A stretch of 64,000 bases of DNA from Epibacterium ulvae (GTDB lineage Bacteria > Pseudomonadota > Alphaproteobacteria > Rhodobacterales > Rhodobacteraceae): NCBI RefSeq assembly GCF_900102795.1, contig NZ_FMWG01000010.1, positions 81,781 to 145,780 of the forward strand, given 5' to 3'. Below the pieces are notes generated by a model. It searched no databases. It was not told the origin of the DNA and worked only from the letters and a program-made list of their open reading frames with translations. Position numbers and translations under genes: made by a program. Shown here one piece after another: positions 8,498-16,615 of the stretch (its first letter is position 1; each line of letters starts with the position of its first letter).

Positions 8498-9830
8498 CGG
8501 TCATGCCTTCAATCAAGAGCGAGGGGACGATGCGTGATAAGTAGCTGCGCGCGTCATTGGCGGAAATCATGGTGCGCAGCATGTCTTTTAGATTGCCTGC
8601 GATTGTGCACTCATTCACAGGATGTGAAATCTCGCCATCAATCACCCAGAAACCAGACGCTCCACGGGAATAATCTCCGGTGTTGGGGTTGATTGTTGAG
8701 CCAATCATAGAGGTCACAAGGAGCCCTGTGCCCATATCGCGTAGCAGATCACGACGGCTGTGCTCGCCTGGTGTCAGCGAAATATTCCAATTCGCCGGAG
8801 AGGGGATCGAGCCGATTCCACGTGCGGCATTGCCTGTGCTTTGAAGACCCAGTTTGCGTGCAGACGCTAAATCTAACGTCCAGCCCGTCAAAACACCGTC
8901 TTCGATAATGGCGCGGCGCTGGGTTGCAAGCCCTTCACCATCAAAGGGGCGAGATCCCGCAACGCGTGGGCGTGTTGGGTCTTCGATCACGGACATCTGT
9001 GCTGGGAGCACCTGGTCTCCCAAAGAATCCTTTAACCAAGAGGCGCCCCGCGCAATCGCAGCTCCGTTTGATGCGGACAGGAGGTGACCGATCAATGATG
9101 CGGCGATGCGTTCGTCGAATAAAATTGGAAAGCTGCCTGTTTCAGGTTTGCGCGCGCCAAAACGTGCGACGGCACGTTCGCCAGCAGTACGGCCAATTTC
9201 AGTGGCGTCGCGCAGATCGCTTTGAAAGGTTCTGGAATCGCCATCGTAATCGCGTTCCATTTCTGTTCCAGATCCTGCAATTGCGGTCGCAGACAGGGAA
9301 CGCGTTGTGCGCGTGTAGCCGCCTGAAAACCCATTGCTATTGGCCAGATGTATGCGGTGATGCCCATATCCTGCACCCGCACCTTGCACCTGTGCGACAT
9401 CAGTAACAGCCAGAGCTGCAGCTTCAGCCTCAAGCGCATCAGTTTTTAATGTGTCAGGAGATGGTTCTTCAGAAGGGTCGCAGAGCTCTAAGGCGTCAAT
9501 GTCCCATGTTTTTGCCAATTGATCCGAAGACGCAAGGCCAGCGTAAGGGTCTTCAGGTGCTTCTTTTGCCATTGCCACCGCACGTTCTGCCATGGTTGTT
9601 AGAGTTTCTGGGCGTGCGTCGGATGTCGACACTACTGCTTGACGTTGACCGATCAAGACCCTCAAACCCAGATCCAGCCCCTCCGATCGCTCTGCATGTT
9701 CGAGCTTACCATTCCGCACCTCGATAGAAAGGGATTGCCCTGTGGCAACCATTGCATCAGCCGTATCAGCGCCAGCTGCCTTTGCTGCAGACAAAAGGGC
9801 ATGGCTTAGAGCTTCGGGAGATTGGGTCAT
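8484..9830 (-). CDS. pmbA: TldD/PmbA-family metallopeptidase component PmbA (TldE)
   Basis: 448 residues, the usual family length. The TldE/PmbA subunit works with TldD, a Zn peptidase that degrades unfolded peptides and matures some small modified peptides; TldD itself is not in the window. Recognisable blocks are GLDLGLRVLIGQRQAVVSTS near the N-terminus, GSGTEMERDYD in the middle and NPNTGDYSRGASGFWVIDG near the C-terminus. An ORF start at 9935 would add 35 residues not expected in the family; the ATG at 9830 has AGGTG just upstream and is chosen. Confidence 0.9.
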   Translation of the reverse strand: MTQSPEALSHALLSAAKAAGADTADAMVATGQSLSIEVRNGKLEHAERSEGLDLGLRVLIGQRQAVVSTSDARPETLTTMAERAVAMAKEAPEDPYAGLASSDQLAKTWDIDALELCDPSEEPSPDTLKTDALEAEAAALAVTDVAQVQGAGAGYGHHRIHLANSNGFSGGYTRTTRSLSATAIAGSGTEMERDYDGDSRTFQSDLRDATEIGRTAGERAVARFGARKPETGSFPILFDERIAASLIGHLLSASNGAAIARGASWLKDSLGDQVLPAQMSVIEDPTRPRVAGSRPFDGEGLATQRRAIIEDGVLTGWTLDLASARKLGLQSTGNAARGIGSIPSPANWNISLTPGEHSRRDLLRDMGTGLLVTSMIGSTINPNTGDYSRGASGFWVIDGEISHPVNECTIAGNLKDMLRTMISANDARSYLSRIVPSLLIEGMTVAGS

Positions 9831-9954
9831 AGGCACCTGCAGATCATTATCGCTGAAACCAGAGCTATCCAGCCCTTGCTGGTCCTGCAAGAGTTGAGTG
9901 GATAAAAAGGGGCCGTTGTTGCACGCCCCCTCCATGTGTCATGCGCATTTTGCT

Positions 9955-11481
9955 TTATTTTATGCGCTGGCCGTTGGCTTTGATCTGACCATTTTCGCTG
10001 ATCTCAATTTCGGATTTTAGCGAATCTTCTCCGTCACCGGGCACAGCAAGCAAACCCATCATCAGACGTGCTCCTGTTGCATCGCTGTCGCTTAGAAGTC
10101 CCATTTGCACAAGACTGTCCAACAGGCCGTTTGCTCCATGTAATTGCAGATTTGCAGTACCAGATGGGGCCGGTAGACCATCAAACGTATCAAGGTCATC
10201 ATTGTTAAAGGTGAAATCACCTGTACCAGTGAGCGTGGCACCCGCCGCTGACACCAAAAGCTCGTTCAGGGAGAGTGCATTGATTTCGCCGGGCTCAGCG
10301 TCACCTTCTTCCAGTGCGATGAGAGCTTCTGGATCGAAGATATCGGTGAGAACTTTGCCCTTTCCTGCAAGCTTCAGCACTAAAGAGGCTGGATCGCGGG
10401 GAAGGACATTGCCAGGATCAACCATGCTCCAGAACAAATCGGGTACATTGAAGTCACGCAATGTCAGGCCAAAGGCAAAGTCCTGCTCTTCCTCGGACTG
10501 CGCAAGCGGTACCAGCACGTTAAAGCCAAGCTCGGCTAGTGACAGGCTGATTGGGAACGGGATATCTGAGCTGGTGACACTGATATCCGCTTCGCTTTGT
10601 ATAACATCGTAGCTGATGGACTGATTACTGACAGCAACATCGGCTTTGCCGCCATTGGATTGTCCGCTGAATTGAAAAGACTGCTCGCCATCGGTCATAG
10701 AGCCAGAGCCACTTGCGCTGCCCATAGAAGACGTGCCTTCAAAGGACAGTCCTGCGGCAAACAGGGCTTCAATATCAGTGCTATCTGTATCTGCTGGGAC
10801 AGCGCTTGTGCCGGTAAATTTTAGATCGTTTACAGTGCCCGTAAAAGCTCCATTGGCATTTTCTTCGGGAATTTTGAACTGGATATCGTAGTTTAGCGCG
10901 GCGATAGAGTAGTCTTGGACGTAATTGCGTATTTCGTCCAACTTCATATTGGTGCGCGATTGCACATCGTCCATTGCAATTGAAAGTGACAGCCAGTCTT
11001 CGGGAAGTTCCACTCCGTCAACAACCAGAGAAGTTAGCTCTAGCAAAGCTTGCGAGGTGGCATAATCATAAACCATGTCATTTGGTTCGCCGGACACCAA
11101 CATTGCGTTTGCATCCTGACGATACACGATTTCGCCCTCAGCAGATTCACTCTCATCATCGACAACAAATCCGATCAGAGATTCTTCGGTCATGTTGACT
11201 GTAACAGTACCGTCGCCGTTTTCGATAAAGGAAACCGCAGGGAGGGTAACGGTTAGCATCGCTTCAGTATCGGGCAATGACAGTTCAACTGAGATATCGC
11301 TGACAGTTAGCGTGTCTCCAGAAGTGGTCTCGGTTGCCGTCAGCTCATACCCGGCGCCTGTTATATAAGATTTCCAGTCGCCCCACACATCCTGAGCATT
11401 GATGTCCGCTGCGGCTATCTGGGCAGAAAGAACCAGTAGCGCTGCTGCACTGCAGCTGTGCTTTAAAAAGGGAGTGGACAT
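9955..11481 (-). CDS. Exported DUF2125 protein
   Basis: 508 residues. A signal peptide covers residues 1-24 (hydrophobic AAALLVLSAQIAAA). The mature part is acidic and beta-rich, with repeated short strands and many Ser/Thr/Asp residues, as in DUF2125 proteins of Rhodobacterales. No catalytic motif is visible. The ATG at 11481 is chosen because GAAAGG lies 7 nt upstream and the signal peptide then starts properly; longer frames to 11571 add unlikely residues. It lies upstream of pmbA and on the same strand. Its place before envelope genes hints at a cell-surface role, which is inference. Confidence 0.65.
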   Translation of the reverse strand: MSTPFLKHSCSAAALLVLSAQIAAADINAQDVWGDWKSYITGAGYELTATETTSGDTLTVSDISVELSLPDTEAMLTVTLPAVSFIENGDGTVTVNMTEESLIGFVVDDESESAEGEIVYRQDANAMLVSGEPNDMVYDYATSQALLELTSLVVDGVELPEDWLSLSIAMDDVQSRTNMKLDEIRNYVQDYSIAALNYDIQFKIPEENANGAFTGTVNDLKFTGTSAVPADTDSTDIEALFAAGLSFEGTSSMGSASGSGSMTDGEQSFQFSGQSNGGKADVAVSNQSISYDVIQSEADISVTSSDIPFPISLSLAELGFNVLVPLAQSEEEQDFAFGLTLRDFNVPDLFWSMVDPGNVLPRDPASLVLKLAGKGKVLTDIFDPEALIALEEGDAEPGEINALSLNELLVSAAGATLTGTGDFTFNNDDLDTFDGLPAPSGTANLQLHGANGLLDSLVQMGLLSDSDATGARLMMGLLAVPGDGEDSLKSEIEISENGQIKANGQRIK

Positions 11482-11614
11482 AGAAATACCTTTCTTCATG
11501 ATCGGGTGGATCAGATTTAGTAAAGCTGTTGAATGCTTCAAGGTGCCAAAGACTGGACCGTTCCCCATCATCAGTTTATCACATTTATCAAGCCGAAACT
11601 TGGAGATTTATCCC

Positions 11615-12364
11615 ATGGATTTCAATAACAAATATGTTGCTATAACGGGCGCAAGCCGCGGTATAGGGGCTGCAGCTGCGCGGGTTTTTGCCGATGCGGG
11701 GGCACATGTGGCGCTTTTGGCGCGTGATGGTGATGCACTTTTGGCGCTGGCTGAAGAAATTGGTGAAAATGCGATCCCTTTGCCGTGTGATGTTGCTGAT
11801 TATGCTTCGGTTCAGCGTGCTATAGATCATGTCTGTGAAGCTTGGGGCAATATTGATGTCTTGATCAATAATGCGGGCATGATTGAACCGATTTCACGCC
11901 TCGAAGATGTTGACCCTGCAGCTTGGACACGGCTGGTAGATGTCAATATTGGCGGCGTTTTCAACGGTATGCGTGCTGTCTTACCCGTGATGAAAAAGGC
12001 TGGCAACGGTACTGTCATCACGGTGTCATCTGGTGCAGCACATCGTCCTCTGGAAGGCTGGAGCGCCTATTGTACGTCAAAAGCCGGGGCTGCTATGCTC
12101 ACAAGTGCTTTGGATCTGGAAGAGCGTGCAAACGGTTTGCGCGTTATGGGGCTTTCGCCGGGGACAGTTGCGACCCAAATGCAGCGCGAGATCAAAGCAA
12201 GTGGCATAAATCCGGTCAGCGCATTGGATTGGGATGATCATATTCCGGCTGATTGGCCTGCGCGAACGCTTTTGTGGATGTGTAGCCCGGATGCGGATGA
12301 ATTCATTGGAGAGGAAATCTCCCTAAGAGAAGAAAGCATTCGTCGCCGTGTCGGCTTGATATGA
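11615..12364 (+). CDS. Short-chain dehydrogenase/reductase (SDR)
   Basis: 249 residues. Classical SDR: nucleotide motif TGASRGIG (11-18), NNAG (85-88), and catalytic Ser139, Tyr152 and Lys156 (YCTSK). It would reduce or oxidise a carbonyl/hydroxyl substrate with NAD(P); the substrate is unknown. GGAG lies 9 nt before the ATG; an upstream in-frame extension to 11399 is not supported. The stop overlaps the start of the crotonase gene as ATGA, so the products probably act on related metabolites. Confidence 0.9.
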   Translation: MDFNNKYVAITGASRGIGAAAARVFADAGAHVALLARDGDALLALAEEIGENAIPLPCDVADYASVQRAIDHVCEAWGNIDVLINNAGMIEPISRLEDVDPAAWTRLVDVNIGGVFNGMRAVLPVMKKAGNGTVITVSSGAAHRPLEGWSAYCTSKAGAAMLTSALDLEERANGLRVMGLSPGTVATQMQREIKASGINPVSALDWDDHIPADWPARTLLWMCSPDADEFIGEEISLREESIRRRVGLI

Positions 12365-12972
12365 TCCACGTACAAAAAAGCGAAACTGATATCTGGACGG
12401 TGGTTTTGGATCGTCCAGAAAAAGCAAATGCATTAACAGCTGAGATGCTGGAAAGCATGATCAAGACAATGCATGAGGCTAAGGCGGCACGTGGATTGAT
12501 TTTGACAGGTGCTGGCAAGGTGTTCAGCGCCGGTGCTGATCTTGATGCGGCGCATAACGGGCTTGCGATCTCGCCGCTTTGGGAAGAACTCTCATCTGCG
12601 GTGGCAGCACTACCGTGTTTGACGATTGCTGCGTTGAACGGTGCCATGGCTGGGGGGGCGAATGGTATGGCGCTGGCCTGTGATCTTCGGATCGCAGCGC
12701 ATGAGGTGAAGATCTTTTATCCTGTTATGAAACTTGGATTTCTGCCCCAGCCGTCTGATGTCAAACGCCTCAAAGCGCTGATCGGACCTGCGCGTACAAA
12801 AATGATTTTGGCTGCAGGTCAGAAAATACCCGCGGCTGAGGCACTCAGCTGGGGGCTGGTGGATCGTATTGTACCGCCTGAACAGTTGATAGATACAGCC
12901 CATGATCTGTTGCATGACGCTTCACACGCGCGCCCAGAACTCGCCCATGAGATCTTACAGGTTTGTCGTTGA
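12361..12972 (+). CDS. Enoyl-CoA hydratase/isomerase family protein (short)
   Basis: 203 residues, about 50-60 shorter than the usual 260. The crotonase core is present: the oxyanion-hole segment AGKVFSAGADLDA near residue 50, and ALNGAMAGGANGMALACDLRIAA (about 92-114) seen as two adjoining pieces. The C-terminal helices that close the active site and aid trimerisation are shorter than normal. Family members hydrate or isomerise acyl-CoA thioesters; the substrate here is unknown. It is coupled to the upstream SDR by an ATGA overlap. Confidence 0.8.
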   Translation: MIHVQKSETDIWTVVLDRPEKANALTAEMLESMIKTMHEAKAARGLILTGAGKVFSAGADLDAAHNGLAISPLWEELSSAVAALPCLTIAALNGAMAGGANGMALACDLRIAAHEVKIFYPVMKLGFLPQPSDVKRLKALIGPARTKMILAAGQKIPAAEALSWGLVDRIVPPEQLIDTAHDLLHDASHARPELAHEILQVCR

Positions 12973-13040
12973 TTGCATCTCTCGCAAAAGAGCGATCTCT
13001 GAGCTAGATGGGTCCAGGGCGAGTGTGACAGGAGAGATCA

Positions 13041-14228
13041 GTGGCAGAGAATTGGGATGTGATTGTGGTCGGGGCAGGTCCAGCGGGGCTGATGGCAGCT
13101 GATATCCTTAGTGCGTCTGGCCTGTCAGTGCTGGTTGCGGAAGCCAAGCCTTCTGTCGCACGAAAATTCTTGATGGCTGGAAAGTCTGGATTGAATTTGA
13201 CCAAAGACGAACCGCTTGAGGCGTTCTTACCTCACTACGGTTCCGCGCGATCATGGTTGGATCCTATGCTGCAGGCCTTTGGTCCGGTAGAAGCGCAGGC
13301 TTGGGCCACGGGCTTAGGGCGGCAGGTGTTCAGCGGCTCCACTGGTCGTGTTTTCCCGACAGAAATGAAAGCGTCTCCTCTGTTGCGTGCTTGGCTCGCC
13401 CGATTAGAGGCACAAGGCGTGAGGGTCTCTACAAGGTGGCGTTGGACTGGATGGGAGGGCGAAGGGTTATTATTTCAGACCCCCGACGGGTTTCAAAAGA
13501 AAACAGCGCGCGCTACCATTCTTGCGCTGGGCGGTGCCAGTTGGGCGCGTTTGGGATCCGATGGTGTTTGGGCTGAAACATTGGCAACGGCCAATATCTC
13601 ATTGGCTCCCTTCAAGCCTGCCAATGCCGGGCTGAGTATCACGTGGTCTGGTCATATACACCGTCATTTGGGTACCCCGTTAAAAGGGATCGCCCTTTGT
13701 GCAGGACATCTGACATCGCGTGGAGAGGCAGTTTTGTCGGAGCGAGGACTCGAGGGCGGAGGTATCTATAGTGTTTCGGCCGCAATACGTGACGGGGCTG
13801 CGCTGACGATAGATTTACTGCCAGATTTGACAGTAGATCAAATTGTGCAGCGTCTACAGCGTTCTCAAGGCAAAACGTCGTTTTCTAATCATATGCGAAA
13901 AACGCTTAAGCTGTCGCCCGCTGCCTTGGCTGTTTTGCAGGAGTTTGCGCGCCCCCTGCCGCAGGCCCCCTTTGATTTGGCCGTGCTTCTGAAATCTGTG
14001 ACTGTGCTTCATGAAGGTCTGCGCCCCATGGATGAGGCAATCTCGACCGCAGGTGGTGTGCACGCAGCTGCGTTTGATAGCGGATTGATGTTGCGCGACC
14101 GCGCCGGCGTTTTCTGTGCGGGAGAGATGCTTGACTGGGAGGCGCCAACAGGGGGGTATTTGCTTACAGCGTGTCTCGCCACAGGGCGCTGGGCGGGTGT
14201 TGCAGCATTGCGCTATTTAAGTTGCTAG
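13041..14228 (+). CDS. HI0933-like flavoprotein (PP_4765 / TIGR03862 type)
   Basis: 395 residues. The N-terminal FAD-binding Rossmann motif is VVVGAGPAGLMAADIL, followed by ARKFLMAGKSGLNLT, the typical GKSGLN block of HI0933-like flavoproteins. A second FAD contact is the C-terminal FCAGEMLDWEAPTGGYLL. The biochemical role of the family is not established. The GTG start has AGGAG 6 nt upstream. It ends 6 bp from the convergent gntR gene and is probably co-transcribed with the SDR and crotonase genes. Confidence 0.85.
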   Translation: MAENWDVIVVGAGPAGLMAADILSASGLSVLVAEAKPSVARKFLMAGKSGLNLTKDEPLEAFLPHYGSARSWLDPMLQAFGPVEAQAWATGLGRQVFSGSTGRVFPTEMKASPLLRAWLARLEAQGVRVSTRWRWTGWEGEGLLFQTPDGFQKKTARATILALGGASWARLGSDGVWAETLATANISLAPFKPANAGLSITWSGHIHRHLGTPLKGIALCAGHLTSRGEAVLSERGLEGGGIYSVSAAIRDGAALTIDLLPDLTVDQIVQRLQRSQGKTSFSNHMRKTLKLSPAALAVLQEFARPLPQAPFDLAVLLKSVTVLHEGLRPMDEAISTAGGVHAAAFDSGLMLRDRAGVFCAGEMLDWEAPTGGYLLTACLATGRWAGVAALRYLSC

Positions 14229-14234
14229 GCGGGA

Positions 14235-15005
14235 CTAATTGCGCGCATCTTCTTGTTCTAGTCGTTGACGTGCAACATGGGCATTGCGTTCGCTGCGTTG
14301 ATGATCTGCCAGGGCTTGTTTGACATAATCCAAATGGTGTTCAACCGCGGCACGGGCTTTAACGGCATCACGCGCCTGTATCGCCATGTTGATGTCGCGA
14401 TGTTGGGCAATCAACGCATCGCGGCTGGTGTGGCGTTGGAACATAATGCGGCGATTATAGAAAACACCTTCCCGCAGTAGTTCAAGCATAGAGCGCATGA
14501 CATGTAACATGACCACATTGTGGCTCGCATCCATAATTGCAGCATGGAACTGCGCGTCCAGTCGCGCTGCTTCATCTGAATGCGCAGGCCCTCCTGCTGC
14601 GACCATTTTGTCAAATATGGCCTGTATGACTTTTAGATCATCTTCTGAGCCAAGCCGTGCAGCGCGTTCGGCAGCCAGCCCTTCGATTTCACGACGAAAA
14701 GTCAGGTAGTCAAAGACTGCTTCATCGTGATTGGCGAAGAGATCGACGAGCGCAGGTGAAAATGCAGAGCCCAATGCATCTGCCACGTAGACACCGGACC
14801 CCGGTTTCGCGCTGAGTAATCCCCGGGCTTGCAGCTCTGCGATTGCGTCACGCAGGGAGGGGCGTGAAACACCGAGGCGTTCTGCCAAATCCCGTTCTGC
14901 TGGCAGGCGATCCCCTGGTGATAAGACACCGCGCAAGATCAGTTGCTCTATTTGGCGCACGACAGAGGTCGAGAGTTTTTCGGGTGTCACTTTTTGAAAG
15001 GGCAT
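14235..15005 (-). CDS. GntR/FadR-family (FCD) transcriptional regulator
   Basis: 256 residues. The N-terminal winged helix (about 10-75) has the GntR signature LSPGDRLPAERDLAERLG and SRPSLRDAIAELQARG. The C-terminal all-helical FCD domain (about 90-235) binds small acids or sugar acids, often with a metal held by His residues; HAAIMDASHN and HRDI are visible. It is divergent from the aminotransferase gene, and two inverted repeats of matching design lie between them, so it may control itself and the aminotransferase. The ligand is unknown. Confidence 0.9.
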   Translation of the reverse strand: MPFQKVTPEKLSTSVVRQIEQLILRGVLSPGDRLPAERDLAERLGVSRPSLRDAIAELQARGLLSAKPGSGVYVADALGSAFSPALVDLFANHDEAVFDYLTFRREIEGLAAERAARLGSEDDLKVIQAIFDKMVAAGGPAHSDEAARLDAQFHAAIMDASHNVVMLHVMRSMLELLREGVFYNRRIMFQRHTSRDALIAQHRDINMAIQARDAVKARAAVEHHLDYVKQALADHQRSERNAHVARQRLEQEDARN

Positions 15006-15027
15006 GGATTTTGGGTCTTCCAGAAAT

Positions 15028-15046
15028 TGGTCAACCTATATGACCA
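15028..15046. promoter_or_regulatory. Candidate GntR operator 1
   Basis: TGGTCA (15028-15033) and TGACCA (15041-15046) form a perfect 6-bp inverted repeat with a 7-bp spacer, 22 bp upstream of the gntR start codon. This position suits autoregulation. Confidence 0.55.
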
Positions 15047-15075
15047 CGAGTAAGGGGTGGGCTCAAGTGCAGTAA

Positions 15076-15106
15076 AAATATATGTCAGCAATATTGACAT
15101 ATATTT
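15076..15106. promoter_or_regulatory. Perfect 12-bp inverted repeat, candidate operator 2
   Basis: AAATATATGTCA (15076-15087) and TGACATATATTT (15095-15106) match perfectly around a 7-bp spacer. It shares the core GTCA-N7-TGAC with the site at 15028. It ends 44 bp before the aminotransferase ATG, so it could overlap its promoter. Confidence 0.6.
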
Positions 15107-15150
15107 CCATTCAAGTAAGTCTATCGAAGTATCAAGTGGAAAGATTTGAC

Positions 15151-16350
15151 ATGGAATTTGAAAGATTACTCGCATCTCGCCATCACTTTATGAAAGCTTC
15201 GGAAATTCGCGAGCTTTTGAAACTGTTGGATCAGCCAGAGGTGATTTCCTTTGCGGGGGGTATTCCGGATCCAGAATTCTTTCCAAGAGAGGCCTTTCAA
15301 AGAGCCTCGGCTGAGGTTCTGACACAGGCAGAGCCCTTGCAATATTCGATTAGCGAGGGCGATCTTGGTCTGCGCCAGCAGTTAAAGGCGCATATGGCGG
15401 ATCTTGGCGTTCCTTGTGGTGTTGAAAATATTTTAATCACATCCGGGTCGCAGCAGGCGCTAGATTATATTGGCAAACTCTTCCTGTCGCCGGGGGATAC
15501 GGCTTTGGTCGAATCTCCGACCTATCTGGGCGCGCTTGCTGCTTTTAATGCCTACGAGCCGCGTTACGATCGGTTGCAGGTCCAAGGGAACCAGTCACCT
15601 GAAGTGTCGACTGCAGCCGCACAAGCGGCAGGCAGCTGCGTAAAATTCGCCTATGTTGTTCCGGATTTTTCCAACCCAACGGGCGAAACGCTGGGATGTG
15701 GCGCACGTGAGGCGTTGTTGGATCGCGCAACAACGCTTGATTGTGCTGTGATTGAAGATGCTGCCTATCAGGCCTTGCGGTACGAAGGAGAGGCGATCCC
15801 CTCTATTCTGTCGTTAGAGCTGAAGCGTACTGGCGATATCAACAGGTGTCGAACGCTTTATTGTGGGTCTTTCTCCAAAACGCTTGCACCAGGTTTGCGT
15901 GTGGGATGGATTGTTGCTGCGAAACCGCTGATCGACCAGATGGTTCTGATCAAGCAGGCATCGGATCTTCATTCTCCAACGCTGAACCAAATGCTGGTTT
16001 CACATGTGTTGAGCGAGGGTTTCCCTGCGCATCTGGAGTATTTGCGGAAGAGTTACCGGGAGCGGCGAGATGTGATGTTGAATGCGCTGACGTCCTATAT
16101 GCCTGATGGTGTGCATTGGAGCCAGCCAGAGGGCGGTATGTTTGTGTGGTTGACCTTGCCACCGCATATTGATGGCGCTGCGCTGTTAAAACGGGCGCTT
16201 GAGCAAGAAAAAATAGCTTTCGTACCGGGCCAAGCCTTTCATGCAGATGGCAGCGGCGCAAATACCGCCCGTTTGAGCTTTTCTTGTGGAAAGCCAGATA
16301 GCATTAGGGAAGGGGTGCAGCGCCTGGCGCGGGTGCTGACGGCTGTATAG
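15151..16350 (+). CDS. PLP-dependent class I/II aminotransferase (2-aminoadipate aminotransferase-like)
   Basis: 399 residues. Fold type I aminotransferase: the N-terminal VISFAGGIPDPEFFP block typical of LysN/Aro8-like enzymes, NPTG (175-178), Asp203 in EDAAY, and the PLP lysine Lys243 in SFSKTLAPGLRVGW. The substrate may be an aromatic amino acid, 2-aminoadipate or a branched-chain amino acid; this cannot be settled from sequence. The ATG at 15151 is chosen because GGAAAG lies just upstream; the longer frame from 15082 would begin inside the inverted repeat. It is probably controlled by the divergent GntR protein. Confidence 0.85.
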   Translation: MEFERLLASRHHFMKASEIRELLKLLDQPEVISFAGGIPDPEFFPREAFQRASAEVLTQAEPLQYSISEGDLGLRQQLKAHMADLGVPCGVENILITSGSQQALDYIGKLFLSPGDTALVESPTYLGALAAFNAYEPRYDRLQVQGNQSPEVSTAAAQAAGSCVKFAYVVPDFSNPTGETLGCGAREALLDRATTLDCAVIEDAAYQALRYEGEAIPSILSLELKRTGDINRCRTLYCGSFSKTLAPGLRVGWIVAAKPLIDQMVLIKQASDLHSPTLNQMLVSHVLSEGFPAHLEYLRKSYRERRDVMLNALTSYMPDGVHWSQPEGGMFVWLTLPPHIDGAALLKRALEQEKIAFVPGQAFHADGSGANTARLSFSCGKPDSIREGVQRLARVLTAV

Positions 16351-16556
16351 CGTTTTGGCGAAACCTTGCTGGCTGGGTGCTATCCAGTGGATCAAAGTAT
16401 GGGGTTCGCGCCCATTGCCATTGCAGGACTAAGGAAACAGCGTTACACGCGGTCAACCTGACATGATCGGTCTCATCCGGGTCTGAACGGCCTCTGTCAT
16501 ACCACTAGATGTAGCGGAATACAGCGTATTTGATGCTTAATACTGTGGTATTTTCA

Positions 16557-16585
16557 TTGACAGCTTCTGTTGGACGGGGTGAAAT
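16557..16585 (+). promoter_or_regulatory. Candidate smc promoter
   Basis: TTGACA (16557-16562) and TGAAAT (16580-16585) are separated by 17 bp, giving a short leader before the TTG start at 16616. A small inverted repeat AATAC-TGTG-GTATT (16539-16552) lies just upstream. Confidence 0.45.
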
Positions 16586-16615
16586 CTGGCATTGCTGATA
16601 AAATGAGAGACCAAG

